Source of the DNA: Caulobacterales bacterium | GTDB lineage: Bacteria; Pseudomonadota; Alphaproteobacteria; Caulobacterales; Caulobacteraceae | Reading direction: 5' to 3' | Assembly: GCA_016183935.1 (NCBI GenBank) | Contig: JACPDR010000010.1 | Span: 1-41,285 of the forward strand | Length of the DNA: 41,285 bases | In this document: piece after piece, positions 20,925 to 27,329 of the stretch | Layout: each line of letters starts with the position of its first letter | How positions within the stretch are numbered: the first letter of the stretch is position 1 | Program-made: the position numbers and the translations under genes | Notes under the pieces: model-generated | Database searches by the model: none | What the model was told of the DNA's origin: nothing | What the model saw: the letters and a program-made list of their open reading frames with translations, nothing else

Positions 20925-21077
20925 CCTTTCGTCATCCCGGCGAAGGCCGGGACCCAGCGGCGCGCGCGAGCGCGACCCTGTCGGGAGCGCCCCCACCCGT
21001 AACAGCCTGCGTGAACAGGTCGCCTTCGGCGCCGCTGGGTCCCGGGGTTCGCTGCGCGCCCCCGGGATGACGAAAGG
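20925..21077. repeat. Palindromic repeat, copy 1
   Basis: The ends are perfect 16-base inverted repeats (CCTTTCGTCATCCCGG at 20925-20940, its complement at 21062-21077). A second perfect 16-base pair lies inside (CCGGGACCCAGCGGCG and CGCCGCTGGGTCCCGG), so the whole unit can fold into a long hairpin. The core 148 bases (20930-21077) reappear as copy 2 at 21456-21603 with identical length. It sits just after clpB and may also end its transcription. Confidence 0.85.
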
Positions 21078-21101
21078 AAAAAGAAAGCTTAGGTTGCATG
21101 A

Positions 21102-21443
21102 ATGGCGACGCATCGCACCTTCATCGCGGCCTACATCATGGCCAGCGGCCGCAACGGTTCGCTCTATACGGGCATAACCTCCAACCTCGTCGCCCGCGTC
21201 TGGAAGCATCGCAACGGCGTCTTCGACGGCTTCACCAAACAATACGGCTGCACCCGGCTCGTCTGGTTCCAGCGCTTCGCCTGGGTGGTCGAAGCGATCC
21301 GGCGCGAGAAGCAGATCAAGGAATGGAAGCGCGACTGGAAGCTCAAGCTGATCGAGGACGCTAATCCCGACTGGCTCGATCTCGCCGCCGACTGGTTTCC
21401 GGAGAACGATCCCGACTGGGCGCCGCCCGAAGAGCCCGACTGA
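21102..21443 (+). CDS. GIY-YIG nuclease family protein
   Basis: A 113-residue single-domain endonuclease homolog of the YhbQ/UPF0213 type. The GIY segment is AAYIMASGRNG (Tyr11) and the YIG segment is LYTGITSN (Tyr22, with T for I). Arg32 in NLVARVWKH and Glu69 in AIRREKQIKEW occupy the catalytic arginine and glutamate positions, and ANPDWLDL is the usual C-terminal Asn motif, so the nuclease site looks intact. The acidic Pro-rich tail (PENDPDWAPPEEPD) is variable in the family. The gene lies alone between two copies of a 148-base palindrome. The cellular role of this group is not established; a link to the palindromes is inference. Confidence 0.92.
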   Translation: MATHRTFIAAYIMASGRNGSLYTGITSNLVARVWKHRNGVFDGFTKQYGCTRLVWFQRFAWVVEAIRREKQIKEWKRDWKLKLIEDANPDWLDLAADWFPENDPDWAPPEEPD

Positions 21444-21455
21444 CCCTTCATCTCT

Positions 21456-21638
21456 CGTCATCCCGGCGAAGGCCGGGACCCAGCGGCGCGCGAAAGCGCG
21501 AAACTGTCGGGAGCGCCGCTGTCCGCGACAGCCGGCCCAAGGTCGCCTTCGGCGCCGCCCTGTCCCGGGGTCTCGCTTCACTCGCTCCCGGGATGACGAA
21601 AGGGCGGGGTCTCGCTTCGCTCGCTCCCGGGATGACGG
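21456..21638. repeat. Palindromic repeat, copy 2, plus a partial third end
   Basis: The 148 bases 21456-21603 match copy 1 in both ends (CGTCATCCCGGCGAAGGCCG at the left, CCCGGGATGACGAAAGG at the right) and in length, but differ in the middle. Directly after it, 21604-21638 repeats the right end again (GTCTCGCTTCGCTCGCTCCC then GGGATGACGGG), so the right terminus is duplicated in tandem. Copies of this GTCATCCCGG-type element are common in alphaproteobacterial genomes. Confidence 0.8.
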
Positions 21639-22028
21639 GAGCAAGCGTTTGGCGCCAATGGGAGAAGGATTTCAGGGGCGCGCACAACCCGTGACGCTGT
21701 GCTGACAATCCGCGGATTCATAGTCGGGTTCAGCGGAAAACTTCCGGCCCTTTCAACACCCTGACCTCTTCTCGACGCGATCTTCCCGCCGCGGGAAGCC
21801 GCGGCCCCATACTCCCCCCATCCCCGTCGCGGGGAGCCCGTCCGCCGGTCTTTGACAACCGAACCGCCGCCGCACCGCCAAAGGCGCGCCGCCGATCCCT
21901 TTTCCGAACGCTTCGGACGCATCGGACTATCCGGACGCTTCGGACGCTTCGGACGGTGTTTTTCAGTCCGGAGGCCGCCGGGCGGGCGCCCCTGTCCGCG
22001 CCCCGCCAATCGAGTCTATCCTCCCCCC
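21639..22028. other. Intergenic region with hairpins and 9-base tandem repeats
   Basis: No credible coding frame is seen in these 390 bases. CTTCCCG-CCG-CGGGAAG (21782-21798) is a perfect hairpin, and CCCCG-TCG-CGGGG is another at about 21823-21835. At 21905-21955 a nine-base unit (CGGACGCTT) occurs twice perfectly (21932-21949) with imperfect neighbours on both sides. Together these may be regulatory elements for the following MFS gene, whose start lacks a Shine-Dalgarno. Confidence 0.5.
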
Positions 22029-23534
22029 ATGTCCAACGCCCAGCACGGCCCCTGCGACGCCGGTCAGGTCCAGGCCGCCGCGGCCTCGACCCCGCCCCTG
22101 TCGGCCGCCCGCTGGATCCTCGTCGCCACCGTGCTCGGCTCCAGCCTGACCTTCATCGACGGCTCGGCTCTCGGCGTGGCCCTGCCGGCGATCCAGAACG
22201 ACCTCGGGGCCGGCCCGGCCGCGACCCAGTGGGTCTCCAACGCCTATCTGCTGACCCTCGGCGCCCTCGTCCTGATCGGCGGCGCGGCCGGCGACCGCTT
22301 CGGGCGGCGCAAGGTGTTCCTGATCGGCGTCGCCGTCTTCGCCCTCGCCTCGATCGCCTGCGGCCTCGCCCCCACGGTGGAGCTGCTCATCGCCGGTCGC
22401 GCCGTGCAGGGGATCGGCGCGGCCCTGCTGACCCCCGGCGCCCTGGCCGTGATTGGCTCGGCCTTCCCCCCGGACGAGCGCGGCAAGGCCTTCGGGACCT
22501 GGGCCGGGGCCGGGGCCATCTTCGGCATGGTCGGGCCGCTGGTCGGCGGCTGGCTGGCCGACGCCGCCGACTGGCGCTTCATTTTCTGGATCAATCCGCC
22601 GCTGGCCCTGCTCACCGTCCTGATCACCCTCAAGGCCGTGCCCGAGAGCCGCGATGAAAAGGCCCGCGGCCTCGACGGCCCCGGCGCCGTTCTGGCCATC
22701 GGCGGGCTCGGCGGTCTGACTTGGGCCCTGACCGCCGCGCCCGACCTCGGCTGGACCGACCCGTGGATCCTGACCGGCCTGATCGGCGGCGCGGTCCTGC
22801 TGGCGGGCTTCCTCTGGGCCGAGGCCCGCCAGCGCCATCCGATGATGCCGCTCGGCCTGTTCAAATCCTCCGTGTTCAGCGGCGTCAACCTGCTGACGCT
22901 GCTCCTCTATTTCGCCCTCGGCGGGGCGATGTTCTTCCTGCCCTTCGACCTCATCCGCGTGCACGGCTGGAGCGCCACAATGGCCGGCGCCGCCATGCTG
23001 CCCTTCGCCGTGATCATGGGCCTGTTCTCGGGATACGCCGGCAAGCTGGCCGACCGCTTCGGGGCGAAGCTGTCGCTCAGCCTCGGCCCCGTGCTCGCCG
23101 GCGTCGGCCTCGCCCTGCTGGCCCTGCCCGCGCCGGGCGCCGGCTACGTCGACGGGCCGCTGGCCGGGATGACGGTGACGGCGGTCGGCATGACCCTCGC
23201 CGTCGGCCCCCTGACCGCCGCCGTCATGGGCGCCGTGCCGCCCGGCCGCACCGGCGTCGCCTCGGGGGTCAACAACGCCGTCGCCCGCGTCGCCGGCCTG
23301 CTGGCCATCGCCCTGCTCGGCGTCATCCTGTCGGCGGTGTTCACGGCCCGGGCCGACAGCCCCGACGCCCGCGCCCTGCTGGGTCAGGTCATGGCCGGCG
23401 CGGACCTTGAGGCCGGCGCCCGCGACGCCTTCCACGCCGCCTTCCGCGCCGTGATCCTGACCTGCGCGGGCCTCGCCGTTGTGGGCGGGATCATCGGCGG
23501 CCTGACCGCCCCCCGCCGTCAGAAGGCCGAATAA
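22029..23534 (+). CDS. MFS transporter, DHA2 (drug:H+ antiporter, 14 TM) family
   Basis: A 501-residue inner-membrane carrier. I place the start at the ATG at 22029, since upstream residues in the frame are low-complexity. Motifs: FIDGSALGVALPAIQ in helix 1, the A-loop GDRFGRRK, RAVQGIGAALLTPGALAVIG (antiporter motif C region), WRFIFWINPPLALL and a 14-helix layout with a central pair near GGLGGLTWALTAAPD. This is the pattern of EmrB/QacA-type exporters. No adjacent membrane fusion protein or regulator is seen, so it probably works alone. The ligand is unknown. The 3' end overlaps the convergent esterase gene by 16 bases. Confidence 0.9.
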   Translation: MSNAQHGPCDAGQVQAAAASTPPLSAARWILVATVLGSSLTFIDGSALGVALPAIQNDLGAGPAATQWVSNAYLLTLGALVLIGGAAGDRFGRRKVFLIGVAVFALASIACGLAPTVELLIAGRAVQGIGAALLTPGALAVIGSAFPPDERGKAFGTWAGAGAIFGMVGPLVGGWLADAADWRFIFWINPPLALLTVLITLKAVPESRDEKARGLDGPGAVLAIGGLGGLTWALTAAPDLGWTDPWILTGLIGGAVLLAGFLWAEARQRHPMMPLGLFKSSVFSGVNLLTLLLYFALGGAMFFLPFDLIRVHGWSATMAGAAMLPFAVIMGLFSGYAGKLADRFGAKLSLSLGPVLAGVGLALLALPAPGAGYVDGPLAGMTVTAVGMTLAVGPLTAAVMGAVPPGRTGVASGVNNAVARVAGLLAIALLGVILSAVFTARADSPDARALLGQVMAGADLEAGARDAFHAAFRAVILTCAGLAVVGGIIGGLTAPRRQKAE

Positions 23535-24655
23535 AGGGCTTCCTGCAGCCGCACCGCCCGCGGATCGCCGATCAGATGCGGCGACTGCCGGGTCATCACA
23601 TAGGCCCCGGAAACCTTCGCCGCCGGATCGGCGAAGGCGCACGAACCGCCCCAGCCGTAGTGGCCCAGCGCCCCGTCGTTCGGCCCGAACATCCCCAGCC
23701 CCTCGTTGCGCATCAGCCCGGCCGCCCAGCTGATCCGGAACGGCACGACCTTGTCCAGGCCCCGCACCCTTTCCCGCGTCGCCGCCGCCAGGGTCTCCGC
23801 CGACAGCACCGTCCGCCCCTCCAGCTCGCCCCCGGCCGCGAACACCCCCATGATCCGCGCCAGGTCCCGCGCCGTGCCGTGCAGATTGGCCGAGGGCAGC
23901 TCCATGGTCCGCCATTCCGCCGAGCCGCGGCCGGCGGGGGCCGAGCCCGTGTCGAGGAAGGCGGCGCGCTTGATGGCGTCGATGGCGCCCAGGTCCGGGG
24001 CCGCCGTCGGCTTCTTCATCTGCGCCACCCGGGCGTGCTCGGCCTCGGGCAGACCGATCCACAGATCCAGTCCGGGGAAGTCTTCCCGCAGCGCCGTCCC
24101 CATGCTGCGCCCGTCGACCAGCCGGAACAGCTCGCCCGCCAGCAGGCCGATGGTGATCGGGTGATAGCCCGACCCCGTCCCCGGCGGCCACATCGGGGCC
24201 TGGGCGCACAGCCGCGCCAGCGCCGCCTTGCGGTCGAACCATATGCTCGGCTCGACGGGTTCCGAGAAGCCCGGCAGGCCGGCCTGATGGCTCATCAGTT
24301 CGCCGACCGTGATGCGGTCCTTGCCGGCCTGCCCGAAGTCCGGCCAGTAGCTGGCGACCGGCCGTTCATAGTCCAGCCGGCCATGCTCGACGCAACCGGC
24401 GATCAGCAGGGCCATCACCGCCTTGCCGGTCGAGAACACCGGCGTCAGCGTGGTCTCGCCATAGGGCACGGTCTTCGCCGCATCGGCCCAGCCGGCCCAC
24501 AGGTCGATCGCCGGCTCGCCGTCGATGCAGACGCTGAACCGCGCCGCCCGCTCGTTCAGCCCCTCCGGGGCGTCGGTGAAATTGGCGGCGAAGGCGTCCT
24601 TCACGGCGGAGAAGCGCGGCGGACAGACGCCCTGGATGTCGGGGAGATCGCTCAT
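23519..24655 (-). CDS. Serine hydrolase, EstB-like (family VIII esterase / beta-lactamase fold)
   Basis: A 378-residue cytoplasmic enzyme with no signal peptide. The catalytic serine-lysine pair is S75-T-G-K78 in the TPVFSTGKAV context, and the tyrosine motif is GSGYHPITIGLLAGEL (Tyr164), where EstB-type esterases also have Y-H instead of Y-x-N. HYGWGGSCAF near residue 337 occupies the third-motif position. These features favour esterase over beta-lactamase activity. Its ATG overlaps the stop of the upstream flavoprotein gene by four bases (ATGA), so the two are translated together. Confidence 0.88.
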   Translation of the reverse strand: MSDLPDIQGVCPPRFSAVKDAFAANFTDAPEGLNERAARFSVCIDGEPAIDLWAGWADAAKTVPYGETTLTPVFSTGKAVMALLIAGCVEHGRLDYERPVASYWPDFGQAGKDRITVGELMSHQAGLPGFSEPVEPSIWFDRKAALARLCAQAPMWPPGTGSGYHPITIGLLAGELFRLVDGRSMGTALREDFPGLDLWIGLPEAEHARVAQMKKPTAAPDLGAIDAIKRAAFLDTGSAPAGRGSAEWRTMELPSANLHGTARDLARIMGVFAAGGELEGRTVLSAETLAAATRERVRGLDKVVPFRISWAAGLMRNEGLGMFGPNDGALGHYGWGGSCAFADPAAKVSGAYVMTRQSPHLIGDPRAVRLQEALYSAF

Positions 24656-25881
24656 GACGTCGTCCTAGCGCGCTGCGCCATCCAGTCCAGCACTCCCTCC
24701 GCCGCGACCACGCCCGAGGCCATCGAGGCCTGCAGCAGGTAGCCGCCCGTCGGCGCCTCCCAGTCCAGCATCTCGCCGGCCACGAACACCCCCGGCAGCG
24801 CCTTGAGCATCAGCCGCTCGTCCACCGCGTCGAGCCGCACGCCCCCGGCGGAAGAGATGGCCCGCGCCAGCCCCTGCACCCCCGTCAGGGTCAGCCGCAC
24901 CGCCTTGATCCGCCGCGCCAGCTTGTCCGCTCCCTCGGGCAGGGCCCCGGGAATCTCGCGCAGCAGGCCGACGCCCACTGGCGACAGCCCCGCCGCCTTC
25001 CTCAGCCAGTTCGACGCGCTGTCCTTGCCGCGTGACTTCGTCAGCCGCCCGGCCAAGGCCTCGATCGACAGGTCGGGCCGCAGGTCGACCGTCAGGATCG
25101 CCGACCCGTCCCGCTCGATCGCCTCCCGTAGCGGCGCGGACAGGGCGTAAACCGCCCCGCCCTCCAGCCCGTAGGCCGTCGCCATCGCCTCGCCTCGCAC
25201 CGTCGTGTCGCCGAAGCTCAGCGCCACCGGCTTCAACGGCTGCCCGGCGAACCGCTCCGCGAAAACCGTCGACCACGCCACGTCGAAGCCGACATTCGAA
25301 GGCCGGAGCGCCGCCACATCGACCCCCTCCGCTTCCAGCATCCCCCGCCAGCCTCCGTCCGAGCCCAGCCGGGGCCAGCTCGCGCCGCCCAGCGCCAGCA
25401 CCACCGCGTCCGGCCGCTCGACCCGCTCGCCGTCGGGCGTCCCGAATACCCAGCCGCCGTCACGGCGGCCGGTCCAGCGCGACCGTGTCCGCACCTCGAC
25501 GCCCAGCTCCTTCAGCCGCCCCAGCCATGCCCGCAGCAGCGGCGAGGCCTTCATCGCCCGCGGGAACACCCGCCCCGACGAGCCGGTGAACACCGGCTGC
25601 CCCAACCCCTCGGCCCAGCCGATCAGGTGCGTCGGCGAGAACCGGTCCAGCCACCCGGCCACCGTTCCCGCCGCCTCGCCGTAGCGGCCCGTGAAGCCCT
25701 CCAGCGGCTCCGAATGGGTCAGGTTCAGCCCGCCCCGCCCCGCCATCAGGAATTTGCGCGCCGCCGACGGCATCGCCTCGTGCACGACGACGGCCGCGCC
25801 CGCCTGCGCCAGCCGCTCGGCGGCCGTCAGCCCCGCCGGCCCGGCCCCGATCACATGCACAATCTTGTCTGGAGAACTCAT
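24652..25881 (-). CDS. TIGR03862-type FAD-dependent oxidoreductase (HI0933/BaiN family)
   Basis: A 409-residue flavoprotein. The FAD-binding Rossmann motif is at the N-terminus (VIGAGPAGLTAAERLAQAGA), followed by KFLMAGRGGLNLTHSEP, a signature of the HI0933 family. The C-terminus has GVFVAGEMLDWEAPTGGYLL then QASMASGVVAAEG, the family's second FAD contact. AAGG lies shortly before the ATG. The reaction is not known for this group; BaiN relatives act on bile acids, which cannot be assumed here. It is the first gene of an operon with the EstB-like esterase and is divergent from the Gre-like gene by 49 bases. Confidence 0.9.
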   Translation of the reverse strand: MSSPDKIVHVIGAGPAGLTAAERLAQAGAAVVVHEAMPSAARKFLMAGRGGLNLTHSEPLEGFTGRYGEAAGTVAGWLDRFSPTHLIGWAEGLGQPVFTGSSGRVFPRAMKASPLLRAWLGRLKELGVEVRTRSRWTGRRDGGWVFGTPDGERVERPDAVVLALGGASWPRLGSDGGWRGMLEAEGVDVAALRPSNVGFDVAWSTVFAERFAGQPLKPVALSFGDTTVRGEAMATAYGLEGGAVYALSAPLREAIERDGSAILTVDLRPDLSIEALAGRLTKSRGKDSASNWLRKAAGLSPVGVGLLREIPGALPEGADKLARRIKAVRLTLTGVQGLARAISSAGGVRLDAVDERLMLKALPGVFVAGEMLDWEAPTGGYLLQASMASGVVAAEGVLDWMAQRARTTS

Positions 25882-25930
25882 CCGCCCTTCCTAGACCGGA
25901 ACGCCCGAGACCGGCATACGCTTCCGCCCC

Positions 25931-26407
25931 ATGAGCGTCGCCTTCACTCGCGAGGAAGATCTGGAGGCCACCGCCGCCGACCTTCCCGACCGCCCTATCT
26001 CGCCCCACCCCAACCTCGTCACCCCCGAGGGGCTGGCGAGGATCGAGGCCGCCCTCGCCGCCGCCCGCGCCGCATACGGCGCCGCCCAGGCGCATGGCTC
26101 GATCGAGGCCGACCGCACCGCCATGGCGCGCGCCACCCGCGATCTGCGCTACTGGTCCGCCCGCCGCGCCACCGCCCAGCTGGTCGAGAGCCCGCCCGAC
26201 GGCCGCGTCCGCTTCGGCGGCTCGGTGACCATCGAGCGCGAGGACGGGCGCACCCAGATCTGGCGCATCACCGGCGAGGACGAGGCCGACCCCGCCGCCG
26301 GCTCGGTCAGCCACGTCTCGCCGCTCGCGGTGGCCCTGATCGGCAAACGGGTCGGCGACGAAGCTGTCGTGGCCGGACAGACCGTCGAGATCGTCGCCGT
26401 CGATTGA
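25931..26407 (+). CDS. GreA/GreB family transcription elongation factor-like protein
   Basis: A 158-residue protein. The N-terminal part (LVTPEGLARIEAALAAARAAYG...) corresponds to the Gre coiled coil, and the C-terminal FKBP-like domain is clear: VRFGGSVTIEREDGRTQIWRI, EADPAAGSVSHVSPLAVALI then GKRVGDEA. Gre factors bind the RNA polymerase secondary channel and stimulate transcript cleavage. The acidic tip residues at the coiled-coil hairpin are less clear than in true GreA, so an Rnk/Gre-like regulator is possible. The start lacks an obvious Shine-Dalgarno and is close to the divergent flavoprotein gene. Confidence 0.8.
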   Translation: MSVAFTREEDLEATAADLPDRPISPHPNLVTPEGLARIEAALAAARAAYGAAQAHGSIEADRTAMARATRDLRYWSARRATAQLVESPPDGRVRFGGSVTIEREDGRTQIWRITGEDEADPAAGSVSHVSPLAVALIGKRVGDEAVVAGQTVEIVAVD

Positions 26408-26521
26408 GCGGTTGTAGCCGGGGCCGGGGCGCCCCACCTTGTACGCATCCCGCGCCGCTCAACGGCGTTCTCCCGACGCGCCCGCGTCAGGCGCAGCCGC
26501 GCCGGAAAGGAAGCTACGCCG

Positions 26522-26668
26522 ATGGCCCGTAAGCCCAACTACAGTTTCGAACGCATGGAGCGCGAGCGCGCCGACGCCAAGAAGGCCGCCGAAAAAGCCG
26601 CCGCCAAGGCCGAGAAGCGCGCGGCCGCGCGGGGCGAGAAGTCGGAAGACGAACCTCAGCCGGAATAG
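26522..26668 (+). CDS. Small conserved basic protein (48 residues)
   Basis: The ATG at 26522 follows AAGGAAG at nine bases. The protein starts MARKPNYSFERMERERADAK and continues with Lys/Ala/Glu-rich helix (KAAEKAAAKAEKRAAARG) and an acidic tail. It is soluble, highly helical, and very similar in layout to small conserved proteins of other Caulobacterales that also begin with MARKPNYSFER; that recall is not verified. Function is unknown; the charge pattern would suit nucleic-acid or ribosome binding. It lies between the Gre-like gene and the repeat protein, all on the same strand. Confidence 0.75.
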   Translation: MARKPNYSFERMERERADAKKAAEKAAAKAEKRAAARGEKSEDEPQPE

Positions 26669-26759
26669 GGGCTTCGGCCCGTCAGGCGGCGTCAGTTGAC
26701 GAACCGGGTCCGGGCGGCGAGCGTCGCGGCCTGCATCGCGCCGATCGCCGGAGCCCGTC

Positions 26760-27278
26760 ATGCTGGCAGCCGTTCTCGCCCTCGCCCTGTTCGTGACGCC
26801 GCCTCAACAGACCGCGGCGTGGGGCGACTATGAGTGGCGCAACGGCGTCGGCATGATGTCGGAATACCATTTCCGGAACGGCGCGGGCTTTCCGTCCGGC
26901 TATGAACTCGTCAACGGCACACGCCCCGGCTCCTTCTACCACCTGATCTTCGGGACCCGGCTCGGCTCGGCCTATTTCTGGAACAACGGAACGGAGGCCG
27001 GCTCGTCTTATTTCTGGCGCAACGGCGTCGGGCCGGGCAGCCGCTACTACTGGCGCAATGGCCAGAACTGCCTGAGCGAGTACGGCTGGCGCGAAGGCGC
27101 GATCTGCGACGGCGGGGAAATCCTCACCTTCCAGACCCTGTGCATCGCCCGGGCCATCGACGTTCCGCCCTGCCGCACCATCAACGCCCGGCTCGAAGAC
27201 TGGCTGGAAGGCGCCTCCAGCCAGTCGACCGGCGACCCCGCCGCCGCCGTCGCTCGCATGCGCGAGGCCGTCGATTGA
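26760..27278 (+). CDS. Exported protein with eight 12-residue YxWRNG repeats
   Basis: A 172-residue protein of unknown function. After a short signal peptide (ending about PPQQTAA) come eight uninterrupted 12-residue repeats, residues 24-119 (26829-27116). The repeat consensus is Y-x-W-R-N-G-x-x-x-G-S-x. Examples are YEWRNGVGMMSE, YFWNNGTEAGSS and YYWRNGQNCLSE. Each repeat starts with Tyr, and Gly at position 6 is in all eight. Such short Gly/aromatic repeats usually form a beta-solenoid or beta-hairpin stack, comparable to MORN or cell-wall choline-binding repeats, but neither consensus fits. Four or five cysteines in the C-terminal region (NCLSE, AICDG, TLCIA, PPCRT) suggest disulfides. Confidence 0.8.
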   Translation: MLAAVLALALFVTPPQQTAAWGDYEWRNGVGMMSEYHFRNGAGFPSGYELVNGTRPGSFYHLIFGTRLGSAYFWNNGTEAGSSYFWRNGVGPGSRYYWRNGQNCLSEYGWREGAICDGGEILTFQTLCIARAIDVPPCRTINARLEDWLEGASSQSTGDPAAAVARMREAVD

Positions 27279-27329
27279 GCCAACCGGACCCGCGCGCGTT
27301 CACCTCCACGATAAGCGACGGAGGCCCGG

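Noticed and set aside
20925..21638. Insertion sequence or CRISPR array
   Set aside because: No transposase, no target-site duplication that I can identify, and no regularly spaced short direct repeats with unique spacers.
21578..22009. Minus-strand open frame of 143 codons in the gap before the DHA2 gene
   Set aside because: It runs through the palindromic repeat and tandem repeats, is Arg/Pro/Ser-rich and resembles no protein family.
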